A stretch of DNA of 34,802 bases from Pseudomonadota bacterium. GTDB lineage: Bacteria; Bdellovibrionota_C; UBA2361; OMII01. Positions 22,285 through 30,804 of the stretch are shown here, one piece after another; within the stretch, counting starts at the first letter, position 1, and the number at the start of each line of letters is the position of its first letter. The position numbers and the translations under genes were made by a program. The notes beneath the pieces were generated by a model that searched no databases, had not been told where the DNA came from, and worked only from the letters and a program-made list of their open reading frames with translations. The DNA lies in the NCBI GenBank assembly GCA_026390555.1, contig JAPLFS010000018.1, positions 1 to 34,802 of the forward strand. The letters run 5' to 3'.

Positions 22285-25200
22285 CTACACAACTCGCTCC
22301 AAAGCTATCTGAACAGTGCCGCAAACTAGCGTCTCGTTCTCTATGCTAACGGTGCGCTCAACAAGGGGCGATCCTAGCGCTGCTACCACCTCAATACAGA
22401 GGGTCTCTGACTTTATGTAGGCTTCATGTGCTGCAAGAAGAGCCTGCGCCCCGCTAATTGAAAGACGGATACGATCCGCCATATTAAGATCTGCCTCTTT
22501 GCGCATATCCTGGATCTCACGCACCAGATCGCGCGCCTGGCCCTCCAGCGCAAGCGCTGGAGTAACTGCTATATCGAGTGCGACCACGAATCCATCTCCT
22601 GATTCTACCGCAAGGCCTGGCTTTCCTGAGAATCCCACCTCAACCTCCCCTGGTAAAAGGGTGATATCCCCAATTTTGATTGAGTTTTCACCTACTACCT
22701 CGAACTCTCCGTTTCTCACCTTCTGAATAACCTCTTGAACACGCGCACCGAGGCGCGGACCTAGAACGCGCGCATTTACCTTGGCGCTAAGCGTTGCTAT
22801 TGAGGAGGCATCCTCAAGAAACTCAATCGATTTAACGTTTAACTCTCCACACAGAACTGGGATGTACGGCGCAAGCTCCTGCGCCATTGAATCTCGCCCC
22901 GCTATCTTTGCTACTGCCAGTGGCAACCGTACGCGTAACTTTTCACGCGCGCGCACAGAGAGCCCCGCTGAGACCATCGCTCGCACTAAATTAACCTGCC
23001 GTGATAATTTTAGGTCGATCTGAGATTCTCGAACCTTTGGCCAACTCGAAAGGTGCACGCTCTCCTTAAATCCGAGCCGCTCCCACACCAGCTCGGCAAT
23101 AAATGGACATAGCGGAGCTATTAACTGCGCATATGTTGTCAGCACCTCGTAGAGGGTTGCATAAAAAGCCATCTTCTCGGGTGACCGGGGGTCCTCCGAC
23201 CAGACCCGCTCTCGGCTACGCCGAATGTACCAGTTGTTGAGGGTATCTAAGAAGGGCGCAAAGAGTCGCATTGCGTCATTAATACGGTAGCCATCCAGTA
23301 GCTCTGTAATGGAGCGCTTAAGGATCTCAACCTCTGAGAGTATAAAGCGATCGAGATCTGTCAGCGCCTGCCCCTCAAGTTCAATATCTTTGGGCGCTAT
23401 ACCATCCACCTCAGTGTACGAGGTAAAAAACGAGAGTGCATTCCAGATCGGAAGCATGATCGATTTAACCATGCCCTCTACACCATCGTCACGAAAGTGT
23501 AGATCCTCAATCCCTACCGCAGGTGAGGCGAAGAGATATGCGCGTAACGCATCGGAGCCGTGCTTCTCCATTAAATCAAATGGATCCGTGTAATTTTTAA
23601 GGCTCTTTGACATCTTCTTGCCATCCGTCGCAAGCAGGTTACCGTGCACCATGCAGTGCTTAAACGCTGGCTTATCGAAGATCGCCGTTGAGAGTACATG
23701 CAGATAATAAAACCAGCACCGAATCTGTCCGGTGTATTCTACAATAAAATCTGCAGGGAGATGAGAACGAAAGTGCTCAGCGTTTTCAAATGGATAGTGG
23801 TATTGCCCATACGGCATCGAACCAGACTCAAACCAGCAGTCTAAAACTTCCGGCACGCGCTTTAGCTTGCTGCCACATGCGCACGGGATCTCTACCGCAT
23901 CGAGGAACTCCTTGTGTAGGTCAGGTAGCTCTGTGCTTGCGTCCCTCTCTAAATCAGAGACCGTTCCGTAAACCTTCTGATTACCGCAATCACTGCACTC
24001 CCAAACTGGTATAGGGGTTGCCCAGTAGCGGTTACGCGAGATATTCCAATCACGGGCGTTCTCAATCCAGTTGCCAAATCGCCCATGCTTAACGGTCTCT
24101 GGATACCACGAGATCTCTTTGTTAGTTTCGATTAGTCGCTCTCTAATCGCCTCAACCTTAAAGTACCACGCATCAAGCGCTCGGTAGATAAGCGGAGTAC
24201 GACAACGCCAACAGTGCGGATAATTGTGCTCGATAGTTTCATCACGAACTACGGCACCACGCTCTTTGAGGAGCTTAACGACTGCCGGGTTAGCTTCATG
24301 CACGTTCTGTCCGACGAAATCACTTACCTCTTCAGTAAAGCAACCTGCTGAGTCGACCGGATTTACAACCTCGATCTGATACTTTCGACATCCCCAGTAA
24401 TCATCCTCGCCAAAGGCGGGCGCCATATGCACGATCCCAGTTCCATCTTCAGTTGAAACGAACTCTGCCCCGATAACTAAAAATGCGTTCTTCTCTTTAA
24501 AGTATGGAAAGAGTGGCTGATACCGTATCTTGCGATCTATTAGTTCAGCTCCAGTATGCGTTGAGATAATCACTGGTTCTTTACCCAGCTCGCGCTCATA
24601 CCGTTTAAGCGCCTTCTTTGCGAGCAGTAAATGACCTAGAGTGCTCTCAACAACTACGTACTCAATCTCGGCTCCAACTGCTAAAGCTAGGTTTGATGGT
24701 AGGGTCCACGGTGTAGTGGTCCATGCTAACGCCGATACCCCCTGCATTCCTGTTAGAGGAAACGTAACGGTGATGGCTCTATCCTGCTTCGGTCGGGTGC
24801 TATCATCTACCCGTATCTCTGAGAACGAGAGCGGCGTTTCGCAACGATAGCAGTAGGGAGAAACTCGGTAGTCTTTGTAGATTAATCCCTTACGGTGCGC
24901 TTCACCGAAGGCCCAGATAACCGACTCCATATATGAGCGGTCGAGGGTTTTATAGGCCTTATCCATATCAACCCAGCGCCCGATCCGATCGATATATTTG
25001 CGCCAGTTGTCATTAAACTCAGATACGATGCGACGACACTCGGCATTGAATGCAGCAACACCAACGGTCCTCTCAATCTCGCCCTTGTCCTTTAGTCCGA
25101 GGTTCTTCTCAGCGATCGTCTCAATAGGAAGTCCGTGACAATCCCAACCCCAGGTACGGGGCACCCTGTAGCCGCGCATCGTTTTGTAGCGCCCAACTAC

Positions 25201-25413
25201 ATCCTTAAGGATCGAGACGAAGAGAGTTCCGTGGTGCGGATTCCCTGTCGGGAATGGGGGTCCGTCGTAGAAGATAAATTCCGGCCTGTCCTGACGCTCT
25301 TCAACGGAGCGCTGGAAGGTCCGTTCCTGCTTCCAACGCGCGACAACACCATTTTCAAGGGTGGGAAGGTGGGGGCGTGATTCAACCTTACGGAAGCCGT
25401 TTTCTTGTGTCAT
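22285..25413 (-). CDS. ileS: Isoleucyl-tRNA synthetase, long type-2-like form
   Basis: IleRS charges tRNA-Ile and edits mischarged valine. At 1042 residues it has the length and blocks of the type-2 (eukaryotic-like) form: FYDGPPFPTGNPHHGTL (49-64), TWGWDCHGLPIE, the CP1 editing domain (AWTTTPWTLPSNLA), HCMVHGNL and KMSKS at 600-604. Cysteine pairs for zinc are present (CYRCETPL, CWRCRTPL, CSDCGN). The class I HIGH signature is H60-H61-G62-T63, so the final histidine is replaced by threonine. A -10-like TATAGT (25430-25425) lies 11 bp before the ATG with no ribosome binding site. Type-2 enzymes are often insensitive to mupirocin (family knowledge). Confidence 0.96.
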   Translation of the reverse strand: MTQENGFRKVESRPHLPTLENGVVARWKQERTFQRSVEERQDRPEFIFYDGPPFPTGNPHHGTLFVSILKDVVGRYKTMRGYRVPRTWGWDCHGLPIETIAEKNLGLKDKGEIERTVGVAAFNAECRRIVSEFNDNWRKYIDRIGRWVDMDKAYKTLDRSYMESVIWAFGEAHRKGLIYKDYRVSPYCYRCETPLSFSEIRVDDSTRPKQDRAITVTFPLTGMQGVSALAWTTTPWTLPSNLALAVGAEIEYVVVESTLGHLLLAKKALKRYERELGKEPVIISTHTGAELIDRKIRYQPLFPYFKEKNAFLVIGAEFVSTEDGTGIVHMAPAFGEDDYWGCRKYQIEVVNPVDSAGCFTEEVSDFVGQNVHEANPAVVKLLKERGAVVRDETIEHNYPHCWRCRTPLIYRALDAWYFKVEAIRERLIETNKEISWYPETVKHGRFGNWIENARDWNISRNRYWATPIPVWECSDCGNQKVYGTVSDLERDASTELPDLHKEFLDAVEIPCACGSKLKRVPEVLDCWFESGSMPYGQYHYPFENAEHFRSHLPADFIVEYTGQIRCWFYYLHVLSTAIFDKPAFKHCMVHGNLLATDGKKMSKSLKNYTDPFDLMEKHGSDALRAYLFASPAVGIEDLHFRDDGVEGMVKSIMLPIWNALSFFTSYTEVDGIAPKDIELEGQALTDLDRFILSEVEILKRSITELLDGYRINDAMRLFAPFLDTLNNWYIRRSRERVWSEDPRSPEKMAFYATLYEVLTTYAQLIAPLCPFIAELVWERLGFKESVHLSSWPKVRESQIDLKLSRQVNLVRAMVSAGLSVRAREKLRVRLPLAVAKIAGRDSMAQELAPYIPVLCGELNVKSIEFLEDASSIATLSAKVNARVLGPRLGARVQEVIQKVRNGEFEVVGENSIKIGDITLLPGEVEVGFSGKPGLAVESGDGFVVALDIAVTPALALEGQARDLVREIQDMRKEADLNMADRIRLSISGAQALLAAHEAYIKSETLCIEVVAALGSPLVERTVSIENETLVCGTVQIALERVV

Positions 25414-25492
25414 TACGGTTTAATACTATAGATCCTCGATCGCGCTCAAGGCTTTTGCGCGCCGCGACCTGCTCAGGTGGCTTGGGCTCTCT

Positions 25493-26494
25493 TTAGACCA
25501 GCTGATCCTCGCCTGTACCGCCGCCGATCACGAGTTTACCCTCGGATTCGAGCTTACGTACAACATCGACTATCGATTGTTGCGTCTTCTCTACATCTCG
25601 TAGCTTAACTGGACCGAGCGCCTCAAGATCCTCTTTAATCATCTCGGCTGCACGTTGCGATACGTTTCTGAAGATCTGGTCCTTAAGTTCTGGACTAGCC
25701 GTCTTGAGCGCGATAACGAGCTGCTCTCGTGGCACATCCTTAAGAACACCCTGGATGCCCTTGTCGTCGATCTTCTTAAGATCCTCGAAGGTAAACATAA
25801 GATTGCGGATCTTTTCGGCTAGGTCCGGGAAGGTCTCCTCAATCTCGGTAATAATGCGCTCCTCGTTCGTTCTATCAACGAAGTTGAGGATATCTGCCGC
25901 TGATTTAGGCCCGCCGATCTCCTCGTCTTTGAAGTCTCCGCCCCGTAGCTGTCCACGTAGCACCTCTCGTACATCATCGATAATATCGGCTTTGATATTT
26001 GAAAGGTTAGATATTCTGATAAGAACATCGGTCTGCATCTCAGGTTGCATCTGCTTAAGGACAATGGCTGCTTGATCAGCGTTCATCATGGTCATTAGGA
26101 ATGCAACCGTTTGTGGATGCTCCGCTGAGATAAACCCATAGAGGGATTTCTGTGGAACCTCAGAGATAATGGATCCGATCGGCTGTTTCTTGGCACCGGT
26201 AATATATTCGAGTAAGGCCTCGCTACCAGCTTCTCCAAAGGCGCTTGAGATAACGCTCTTTGCAAACTCGCGTCCATCGACCAGCATGGTATCGCCGGCC
26301 TTGAGCATCTTGAGAAAGTCTCGAGAGAGTTTAAACTGCGTCTCGCGGTCGACCTCTGATACGGTTAGGAAGGCGCGGCTGACGGTCTTAACCTCGTGCT
26401 CGTTCAGGTTTTGCATGACCTGAGTGGCAACCTCCTTGCCCAACCCTAATAGGGTCAGCGCCGCCTTCTCTGGATTTGTTAGCTCCCGTTGCAT
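25493..26494 (-). CDS. fliG: Flagellar motor switch protein FliG
   Basis: This 333-residue protein of the C-ring links MS-ring FliF to FliM and carries the torque-generating charged helix. Landmarks are NPEKAALTLLGLGKE at the N-terminal FliF-binding domain, the EHPQTV motif (125-130), the GPKSAADILNFVDRTNEE region of the middle/C-terminal domain, and LMFTFEDLKKIDDKGIQGVL with IALKTASPELKD and NVSQRAAEMIKEDLE at the C-terminus. ATG 26494 has an AAGGAAGGA ribosome binding site and fits family length. The frame runs up to 26575, but that would overlap the start of the divergent kinase gene. No other flagellar motor genes are adjacent. Confidence 0.96.
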   Translation of the reverse strand: MQRELTNPEKAALTLLGLGKEVATQVMQNLNEHEVKTVSRAFLTVSEVDRETQFKLSRDFLKMLKAGDTMLVDGREFAKSVISSAFGEAGSEALLEYITGAKKQPIGSIISEVPQKSLYGFISAEHPQTVAFLMTMMNADQAAIVLKQMQPEMQTDVLIRISNLSNIKADIIDDVREVLRGQLRGGDFKDEEIGGPKSAADILNFVDRTNEERIITEIEETFPDLAEKIRNLMFTFEDLKKIDDKGIQGVLKDVPREQLVIALKTASPELKDQIFRNVSQRAAEMIKEDLEALGPVKLRDVEKTQQSIVDVVRKLESEGKLVIGGGTGEDQLV

Positions 26495-26578
26495 CGTGTT
26501 GAGTCCTTCCTTCAACTCCTTATGATGATAATAGGGCGCATAACGGCTCGTACGAGTTGGCTTGTATTCCTGCATCTC

Positions 26579-26595
26579 AGCAATTACACTGCCTT
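26579..26595 (-). promoter_or_regulatory. Candidate sigma-54 promoter for fliG
   Basis: On the minus strand AAGGCAGT-GTAA-TTGCT (26595-26579) keeps GG and GC exactly 10 bp apart and a perfect TTGCT -12 element, but its -24 element matches the consensus only in GGCA. Start site near 26568. The same bases contain TACACT, a -10 for the divergent kinase gene, so the two promoters would overlap. Confidence 0.45.
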
Positions 26596-26597
26596 AT

Positions 26598-27632
26598 ATG
26601 GTTGCCAAGCCCGACGAAGAACTATTAGTCACCTATTTTCAAGAGGTTACAGGCTCGGCTCCGACCCTTGTCACCCCCCTTTGCCCGCACGCCTCGCAGC
26701 GCCGTATCTATCGCCTAACGGGTGGGGCAACCTCAATGGTGGGGGTACTTAATCCAGATCGGGGTGAAAACGATGCCTTCGTATACTTCGCTCGCTACTT
26801 TCGCTCGGCTGGGTTGCCGGTTCCTGAGATCTACCTATATCGACCTGAGGCGCACGCCTATCTTGAGCAGGATCTAGGCGATAATACCTTACTTGATAAT
26901 CTGACTCTGGCGCGGGAGCGTTCTGTTGAAACCTTCCCTTCCTCGGTCGAAGATCTTTACCGTGCAGCGCTAGAGTATCTGCCGCAATTTCAGATTAAAC
27001 ATAGCGCTAGCATAGACTTCTCACGCTGCTATCCAAGCGCTGACTTCTCGCTAGATGCCCTCTCAAACGATCTTGAGAGCTTTCAGAGAGAGCTGGTTCT
27101 GCGGCTACTACCTGCCTGGGATCTGCGCCGCATGCAAGGGGATCTCTCAAGCCTACTTTCATTTCTGGCAAAAGCTGTTAACGGCTTCTTTCTGTATCGT
27201 GATTTTCAGGCACGCAACATCATGATCGTAAACAACAAGCCGTTCTTTATCGATTTCCAGGGGGGTAGAAAGGGCCCGTTGCAGTACGACGTTGTTTCGC
27301 TGCTCTATCAATCAAGTGCTAAGATACCGCATGCCACCCGTGAGTCCCTGCTGAACCACTACTGCCAGGCTGCTGCGACCTATACCTCGTTAGATCAAGG
27401 GGAGTTTCTTCATTTCTATCAGGGCTTTATTATTAGCCGCATGTTGCAGGTGCTTGGTGTTTATGGGCGCGAGGGCTTGGGCGCGGGCAAAGAATACTTT
27501 GTGCGTAATATTCCGCTAGCGCTTGAAACGCTCAGAAAAGCGCTACTATCGCCGGAACTTCCGATCGCGCTGCCAGGATTTTTAGAGTGCACTGATGCAC
27601 TTATTGAGGCACTAAAAAGAGAGACCCCATGA
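26598..27632 (+). CDS. AmgK-like cell-wall sugar kinase (APH family phosphotransferase)
   Basis: This 344-residue member of the aminoglycoside-phosphotransferase fold has the catalytic loop YRDFQARN (200-207; D202, N207) and metal-binding FIDFQGGRKGPLQYDVVSLLY (D219). In AmgK-type enzymes the substrate is N-acetylmuramic acid and/or GlcNAc at C1. The N-terminus has a glycine-rich nucleotide loop (RIYRLTGGATSMVGV). In some bacteria this kinase is fused to a RapZ C-terminal domain; here that domain is the next gene, overlapping by 4 bp (ATGA). A MurU-like enzyme lies further downstream. ATG 26598 follows a TACACT -10 by 7 bp; a TTG at 26562 is less likely. Activity on MurNAc is inferred. Confidence 0.8.
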   Translation: MVAKPDEELLVTYFQEVTGSAPTLVTPLCPHASQRRIYRLTGGATSMVGVLNPDRGENDAFVYFARYFRSAGLPVPEIYLYRPEAHAYLEQDLGDNTLLDNLTLARERSVETFPSSVEDLYRAALEYLPQFQIKHSASIDFSRCYPSADFSLDALSNDLESFQRELVLRLLPAWDLRRMQGDLSSLLSFLAKAVNGFFLYRDFQARNIMIVNNKPFFIDFQGGRKGPLQYDVVSLLYQSSAKIPHATRESLLNHYCQAAATYTSLDQGEFLHFYQGFIISRMLQVLGVYGREGLGAGKEYFVRNIPLALETLRKALLSPELPIALPGFLECTDALIEALKRETP

Positions 27633-28081
27633 ATAAATTAGGCCAAATTAAAACAGCTCCCATGATCCTTGAAATTACAAGCTTCTCTTACAAAGCCCCC
27701 TTACCTGCACATATCTTTGCGCTGGGAGAGGGTCGTCACGGTGGGGGCTTTGTGTTTGATTGTCGCTCGCTTCCGAACCCGGGGCGTGAGGAGCATTTTA
27801 AACTTCAAACTGGGCTGGATAGTGAGGTGATAGCTTACCTTAATGGCTCTATTGAGGTAGCTGCCTTTAGAGAGCACACCTTTGCTCTTGTAAGCTCTGC
27901 TGTGACAAATTTTCTTAGTCGTGGCTTTGAATTTATGAACGTAAGCTTCGGCTGTACCGGCGGCCAGCACCGATCTGTATACCTCTCTGAACAGTTAGCG
28001 AACCATATCGCCGCTAGTTTTTCAACCCAAGTTCAGCCTCAGGTTATACACTATAATTTAAAGGCGCTGGGATTATTATAG
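27629..28081 (+). CDS. Stand-alone RapZ C-terminal domain protein
   Basis: These 150 residues correspond to the C-terminal half of RapZ: FVFDCRSLPNPG (41-52), QTGLDSEVIAYL (60-71) and the signature FGCTGGQHRSVYLSEQLA (107-124). In enterobacteria full-length RapZ senses glucosamine-6-phosphate through this domain and directs RNase E to the sRNA GlmZ. Here the N-terminal P-loop domain is absent. The gene overlaps the AmgK-like kinase by ATGA and its TAG shares one base with the next gene's GTG, so strict co-expression is likely. A role as sugar-phosphate sensor or regulator of the kinase is inference. An internal ATG at 27662 is possible. Confidence 0.85.
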   Translation: MNKLGQIKTAPMILEITSFSYKAPLPAHIFALGEGRHGGGFVFDCRSLPNPGREEHFKLQTGLDSEVIAYLNGSIEVAAFREHTFALVSSAVTNFLSRGFEFMNVSFGCTGGQHRSVYLSEQLANHIAASFSTQVQPQVIHYNLKALGLL

Positions 28082-29955
28082 TGCCGTTATTAAACAGATG
28101 GATACTGATACCACTACTGCTCTCAGTCTCGGTATGGAGTGACTCTCTGCGTAATGGATTTGTCTGGGATGATCATATCCTGATTGAGAAGAACGAGGTA
28201 AGTCTTAAAACGAGTTCTGTCTCTGCCCTTTTTTCAAGCGATTTTTGGTCCACTGAGACCGAGGCTGGGCACTCCAACTACTATCGACCCCTGATAGCCC
28301 TCTCCTACATGGTTGATTACGCGCGTAGCGGATTAACAGCTAAAGGCTATCACCTTACTAATATCATAGTTCATACGGCTAACGTTGCATTGGTATGGTG
28401 CGTCCTCGTTGAACTCGCTGTCCCAAGCCTAATTGCGGCGCTAGCGGCTTGCCTCTTTGCGGTTCATCCAGCCTTGGCAGAATCTGTGGCATGGATCTCA
28501 GGAAGAACCGATCTAATCGCAACAACCTTTATGCTGCTATCAGTCCTACTCTGCCTCACGGCGCGCAGGAAAGCTCGAATAAATATTCTACTGAGCACCC
28601 TCTCGGCCACGGCGTTCGCTTGTGCGCTTTTCTCAAAGGAGTCCGCGATCATCACCCCCCTGCTAGCGCTCCTGCTCGCATCAACAACGGGAGCAGCTCG
28701 CAAGGTTAGCCCGCGAGATCTTATCCCCTACGCCGTCGCCGCCCTTGTTTGGTTTATCGCTCGCTTATTGGCGCTCGATAACCCGATCGGGGTCTCCTCC
28801 ACTGAGGGGGTCTCCCTTAAGATCGGAATCCTTGCGCTCCTGCACCTCTGGGGCACCATAGCGTGGCCCCCCGTTTTTCGGATTGAATACGGATCCTCTC
28901 TAACTGGGGAGAGCTTAGCGATTGGGGCTGCCTGCGGAGTGCTGCTTCTGGGCTGGGTAGTATATTTAATCAGATCACTACACTCATCGCCCCTAGTAAG
29001 AGCGCTCTATATTGCTGGAATTATTGCCTTTCTTCCGTCCGTCCTGGCCATTATGCTTAAATCAATGATAGGGGTACGGCTCGTATACACTGCGGCTGCT
29101 TTTATCCTTCCAGCTTGCGTGCTGCTGCTTTGGGAACGGCTCTCTTTACGTCCTTTTTTTACAGTAACGGTCGCCCTCTGTGCTATTCTGTCGTATTGCT
29201 CGGTCGAACGATCTTCTCTGTGGAGATCCGATCGTGTGCTCTTTAGTAAGGCTCTAGAGGCCTCTGCTGCATCGACCCGCAACCATTTAAATCTCGGAAT
29301 CGCCCTCTATAACGATGGAGAGCTACGCGCCGCCCTGGAGCAGCTAGATAGGGAGATAGAGGCGGCGGCCGTTGATCAACAACGCTATATGCTGGCTCTA
29401 ATTTATACGGGTGCTCAGTGTGAGCTCCTGGCCGAACGGGAGTATCGAGCCGCCATTCAGGCCAAACCATCAAATTACGCAGCGCTGCACAATCTTGCCG
29501 GCCTATTAACCTCTCAAGGCAGGCTCGCTGATGCCCGTACCGCACTGCTGGATGGATCTCAACGCGCGCCGGAGCTTCGCGCGCGCGCCCTGCGCCAAAT
29601 TGAGTATTTAGATAAGGCTCCCCCGTTTCCAGCACGTCCTGCTCTCGTTAGGCAGTGGTGTACCGACAGAAAGAGCCTAGAGATGTTTTTCACAGAGGCT
29701 ATTGCGGTCAACAGACAGGCCTCTGAGCTACTTAAGGGCAGACAGCTCGACATGGCCGAGGTCTACATTAAAGCGGCACTCCTGGCTAACCCCAAGTTAG
29801 TCGCTGCGCACCTTAACCTTGCACAGCTTGAGATTCTGCAACAACGCTACGATTCAGCTAGAGGGACCCTCACTGAAATATTACGGGAGAATCCTGAGGA
29901 AACGCGAGCAGAAAAACTACTTAGCCATCTTAATACCCTAGAGGGCGCTCTTTAA
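28081..29955 (+). CDS. TMTC-like polytopic membrane protein with C-terminal TPR repeats
   Basis: This 624-residue protein has about ten membrane segments in the first 380 residues and a TPR-like helical domain in the rest. The first loop has the GT-C signature NGFVWDDH (25-32; D30/D31), followed by YYRPLIALSYMVDY, GYHLTNIIVHTANVALVW and FAVHPALAESVAWISGRTDLIA. These match the family of TMTC O-mannosyltransferases and bacterial relatives. TPR-like units are at about 395-430, 445-490 and 560-615. It probably transfers a sugar from a lipid carrier outside the inner membrane. It starts with GTG sharing one base with the preceding stop, so it belongs to the kinase/RapZ-domain operon. Confidence 0.8.
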   Translation: MPLLNRWILIPLLLSVSVWSDSLRNGFVWDDHILIEKNEVSLKTSSVSALFSSDFWSTETEAGHSNYYRPLIALSYMVDYARSGLTAKGYHLTNIIVHTANVALVWCVLVELAVPSLIAALAACLFAVHPALAESVAWISGRTDLIATTFMLLSVLLCLTARRKARINILLSTLSATAFACALFSKESAIITPLLALLLASTTGAARKVSPRDLIPYAVAALVWFIARLLALDNPIGVSSTEGVSLKIGILALLHLWGTIAWPPVFRIEYGSSLTGESLAIGAACGVLLLGWVVYLIRSLHSSPLVRALYIAGIIAFLPSVLAIMLKSMIGVRLVYTAAAFILPACVLLLWERLSLRPFFTVTVALCAILSYCSVERSSLWRSDRVLFSKALEASAASTRNHLNLGIALYNDGELRAALEQLDREIEAAAVDQQRYMLALIYTGAQCELLAEREYRAAIQAKPSNYAALHNLAGLLTSQGRLADARTALLDGSQRAPELRARALRQIEYLDKAPPFPARPALVRQWCTDRKSLEMFFTEAIAVNRQASELLKGRQLDMAEVYIKAALLANPKLVAAHLNLAQLEILQQRYDSARGTLTEILRENPEETRAEKLLSHLNTLEGAL

Positions 29956-30031
29956 GGGGTTGGTATCTGTTGCCAGAGCTCCTCTTGTTTTAATCTGGTC
30001 GAGCAAGTTATCACTAAGGGAGATTACGTTC

Positions 30032-30733
30032 ATGAAAGCCATGATCTTTGCAGCCGGCATAGGCGCACGGCTTAAAGAGCTTACGCACGACACCCCAAAA
30101 TGCCTTATGACTATCGGCGGCGTGCCGATGCTAGAGCGTGTTATTGAGCGACTTAAATCGGCTGGCGTTAGGGCAGTTGCGATTAATGTGCACCACCACG
30201 CCAAACAGGTAATTGAGTTCGTTGAGTCTAAGGGGCGTTTTGGGCTAGAGGTGCTTTTTTCTGAGGAGCCGCAACTGCTAGATACCGGAGGGGGTCTTAA
30301 AAAGGTGCGTGAGTTCTTCGCTTCAGAGAGCGCCTTTTTAATTCACAACTCAGACGTATACTCAACTATCGACCTGGCAGGGCTGCTTGCATCTCACAGG
30401 GAGCGCCAAGCGATCGGAACCCTGGCTGTTATGCGCCGCGAATCTAGTCGCGGGGTGTTTATCGACCGAGATTGTCATATAATCGGCTGGAGCGGAGAGG
30501 GTCTGAGCGCCCCTAATCAGGGCGAGCTGCTTGGGTTCTGTGGTATCAGCGTTGCCTCTAGTGAGCTCTTTAATTACATGGGGGACGAAAACATTTTCTC
30601 TATTATAAAGCCCTATCTCGCCGCCGCTCGCGCTACAAAGCGGGTTTTCGGCACCCTAGTTTACAATGCAGAGTGGGTTGATATCGGAACTGCGGAGCAA
30701 TTAAAAGCTCTTCAGTCACGCCTTGGGGACTGA
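30032..30733 (+). CDS. MurU-like sugar-1-phosphate nucleotidyltransferase
   Basis: This 233-residue NTP-transferase has the N-terminal signature AMIFAAGIGARL (3-14) with TPKCLMTIGG (the lysine that binds phosphate), then HNSDVYSTIDL and the closing EWVDIGTAEQL. The closest functional pattern is MurU (N-acetylmuramate-1-phosphate uridylyltransferase) or a mannose-1-phosphate guanylyltransferase. The AmgK-like kinase upstream favours the MurU route from MurNAc to UDP-MurNAc, bypassing de novo MurA/MurB synthesis. ATG 30032 has a strong AAGGGAGA ribosome binding site; the frame extends to 29960 without better support. The nucleotide and sugar used are inference. Confidence 0.8.
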   Translation: MKAMIFAAGIGARLKELTHDTPKCLMTIGGVPMLERVIERLKSAGVRAVAINVHHHAKQVIEFVESKGRFGLEVLFSEEPQLLDTGGGLKKVREFFASESAFLIHNSDVYSTIDLAGLLASHRERQAIGTLAVMRRESSRGVFIDRDCHIIGWSGEGLSAPNQGELLGFCGISVASSELFNYMGDENIFSIIKPYLAAARATKRVFGTLVYNAEWVDIGTAEQLKALQSRLGD

Positions 30734-30804
30734 AGCCTATTGCCAAAAGAGGGCTCACTAGACAACATCTAGCTGAGGCACTTCGCTCAAAGGATCTTAT
30801 AACT

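Noticed and set aside
26494-26575. Longer N-terminus for FliG (to 26575)
   Set aside because: It would overlap the divergent kinase promoter, and the extra residues have no FliG homology; ATG 26494 has a strong ribosome binding site.
29243-29635. Minus-strand open frame of 130 codons opposite the TMTC-like gene
   Set aside because: It lies fully inside a gene with clear homology; the translated sequence is Arg/Pro/Ala-rich and unlike a protein.
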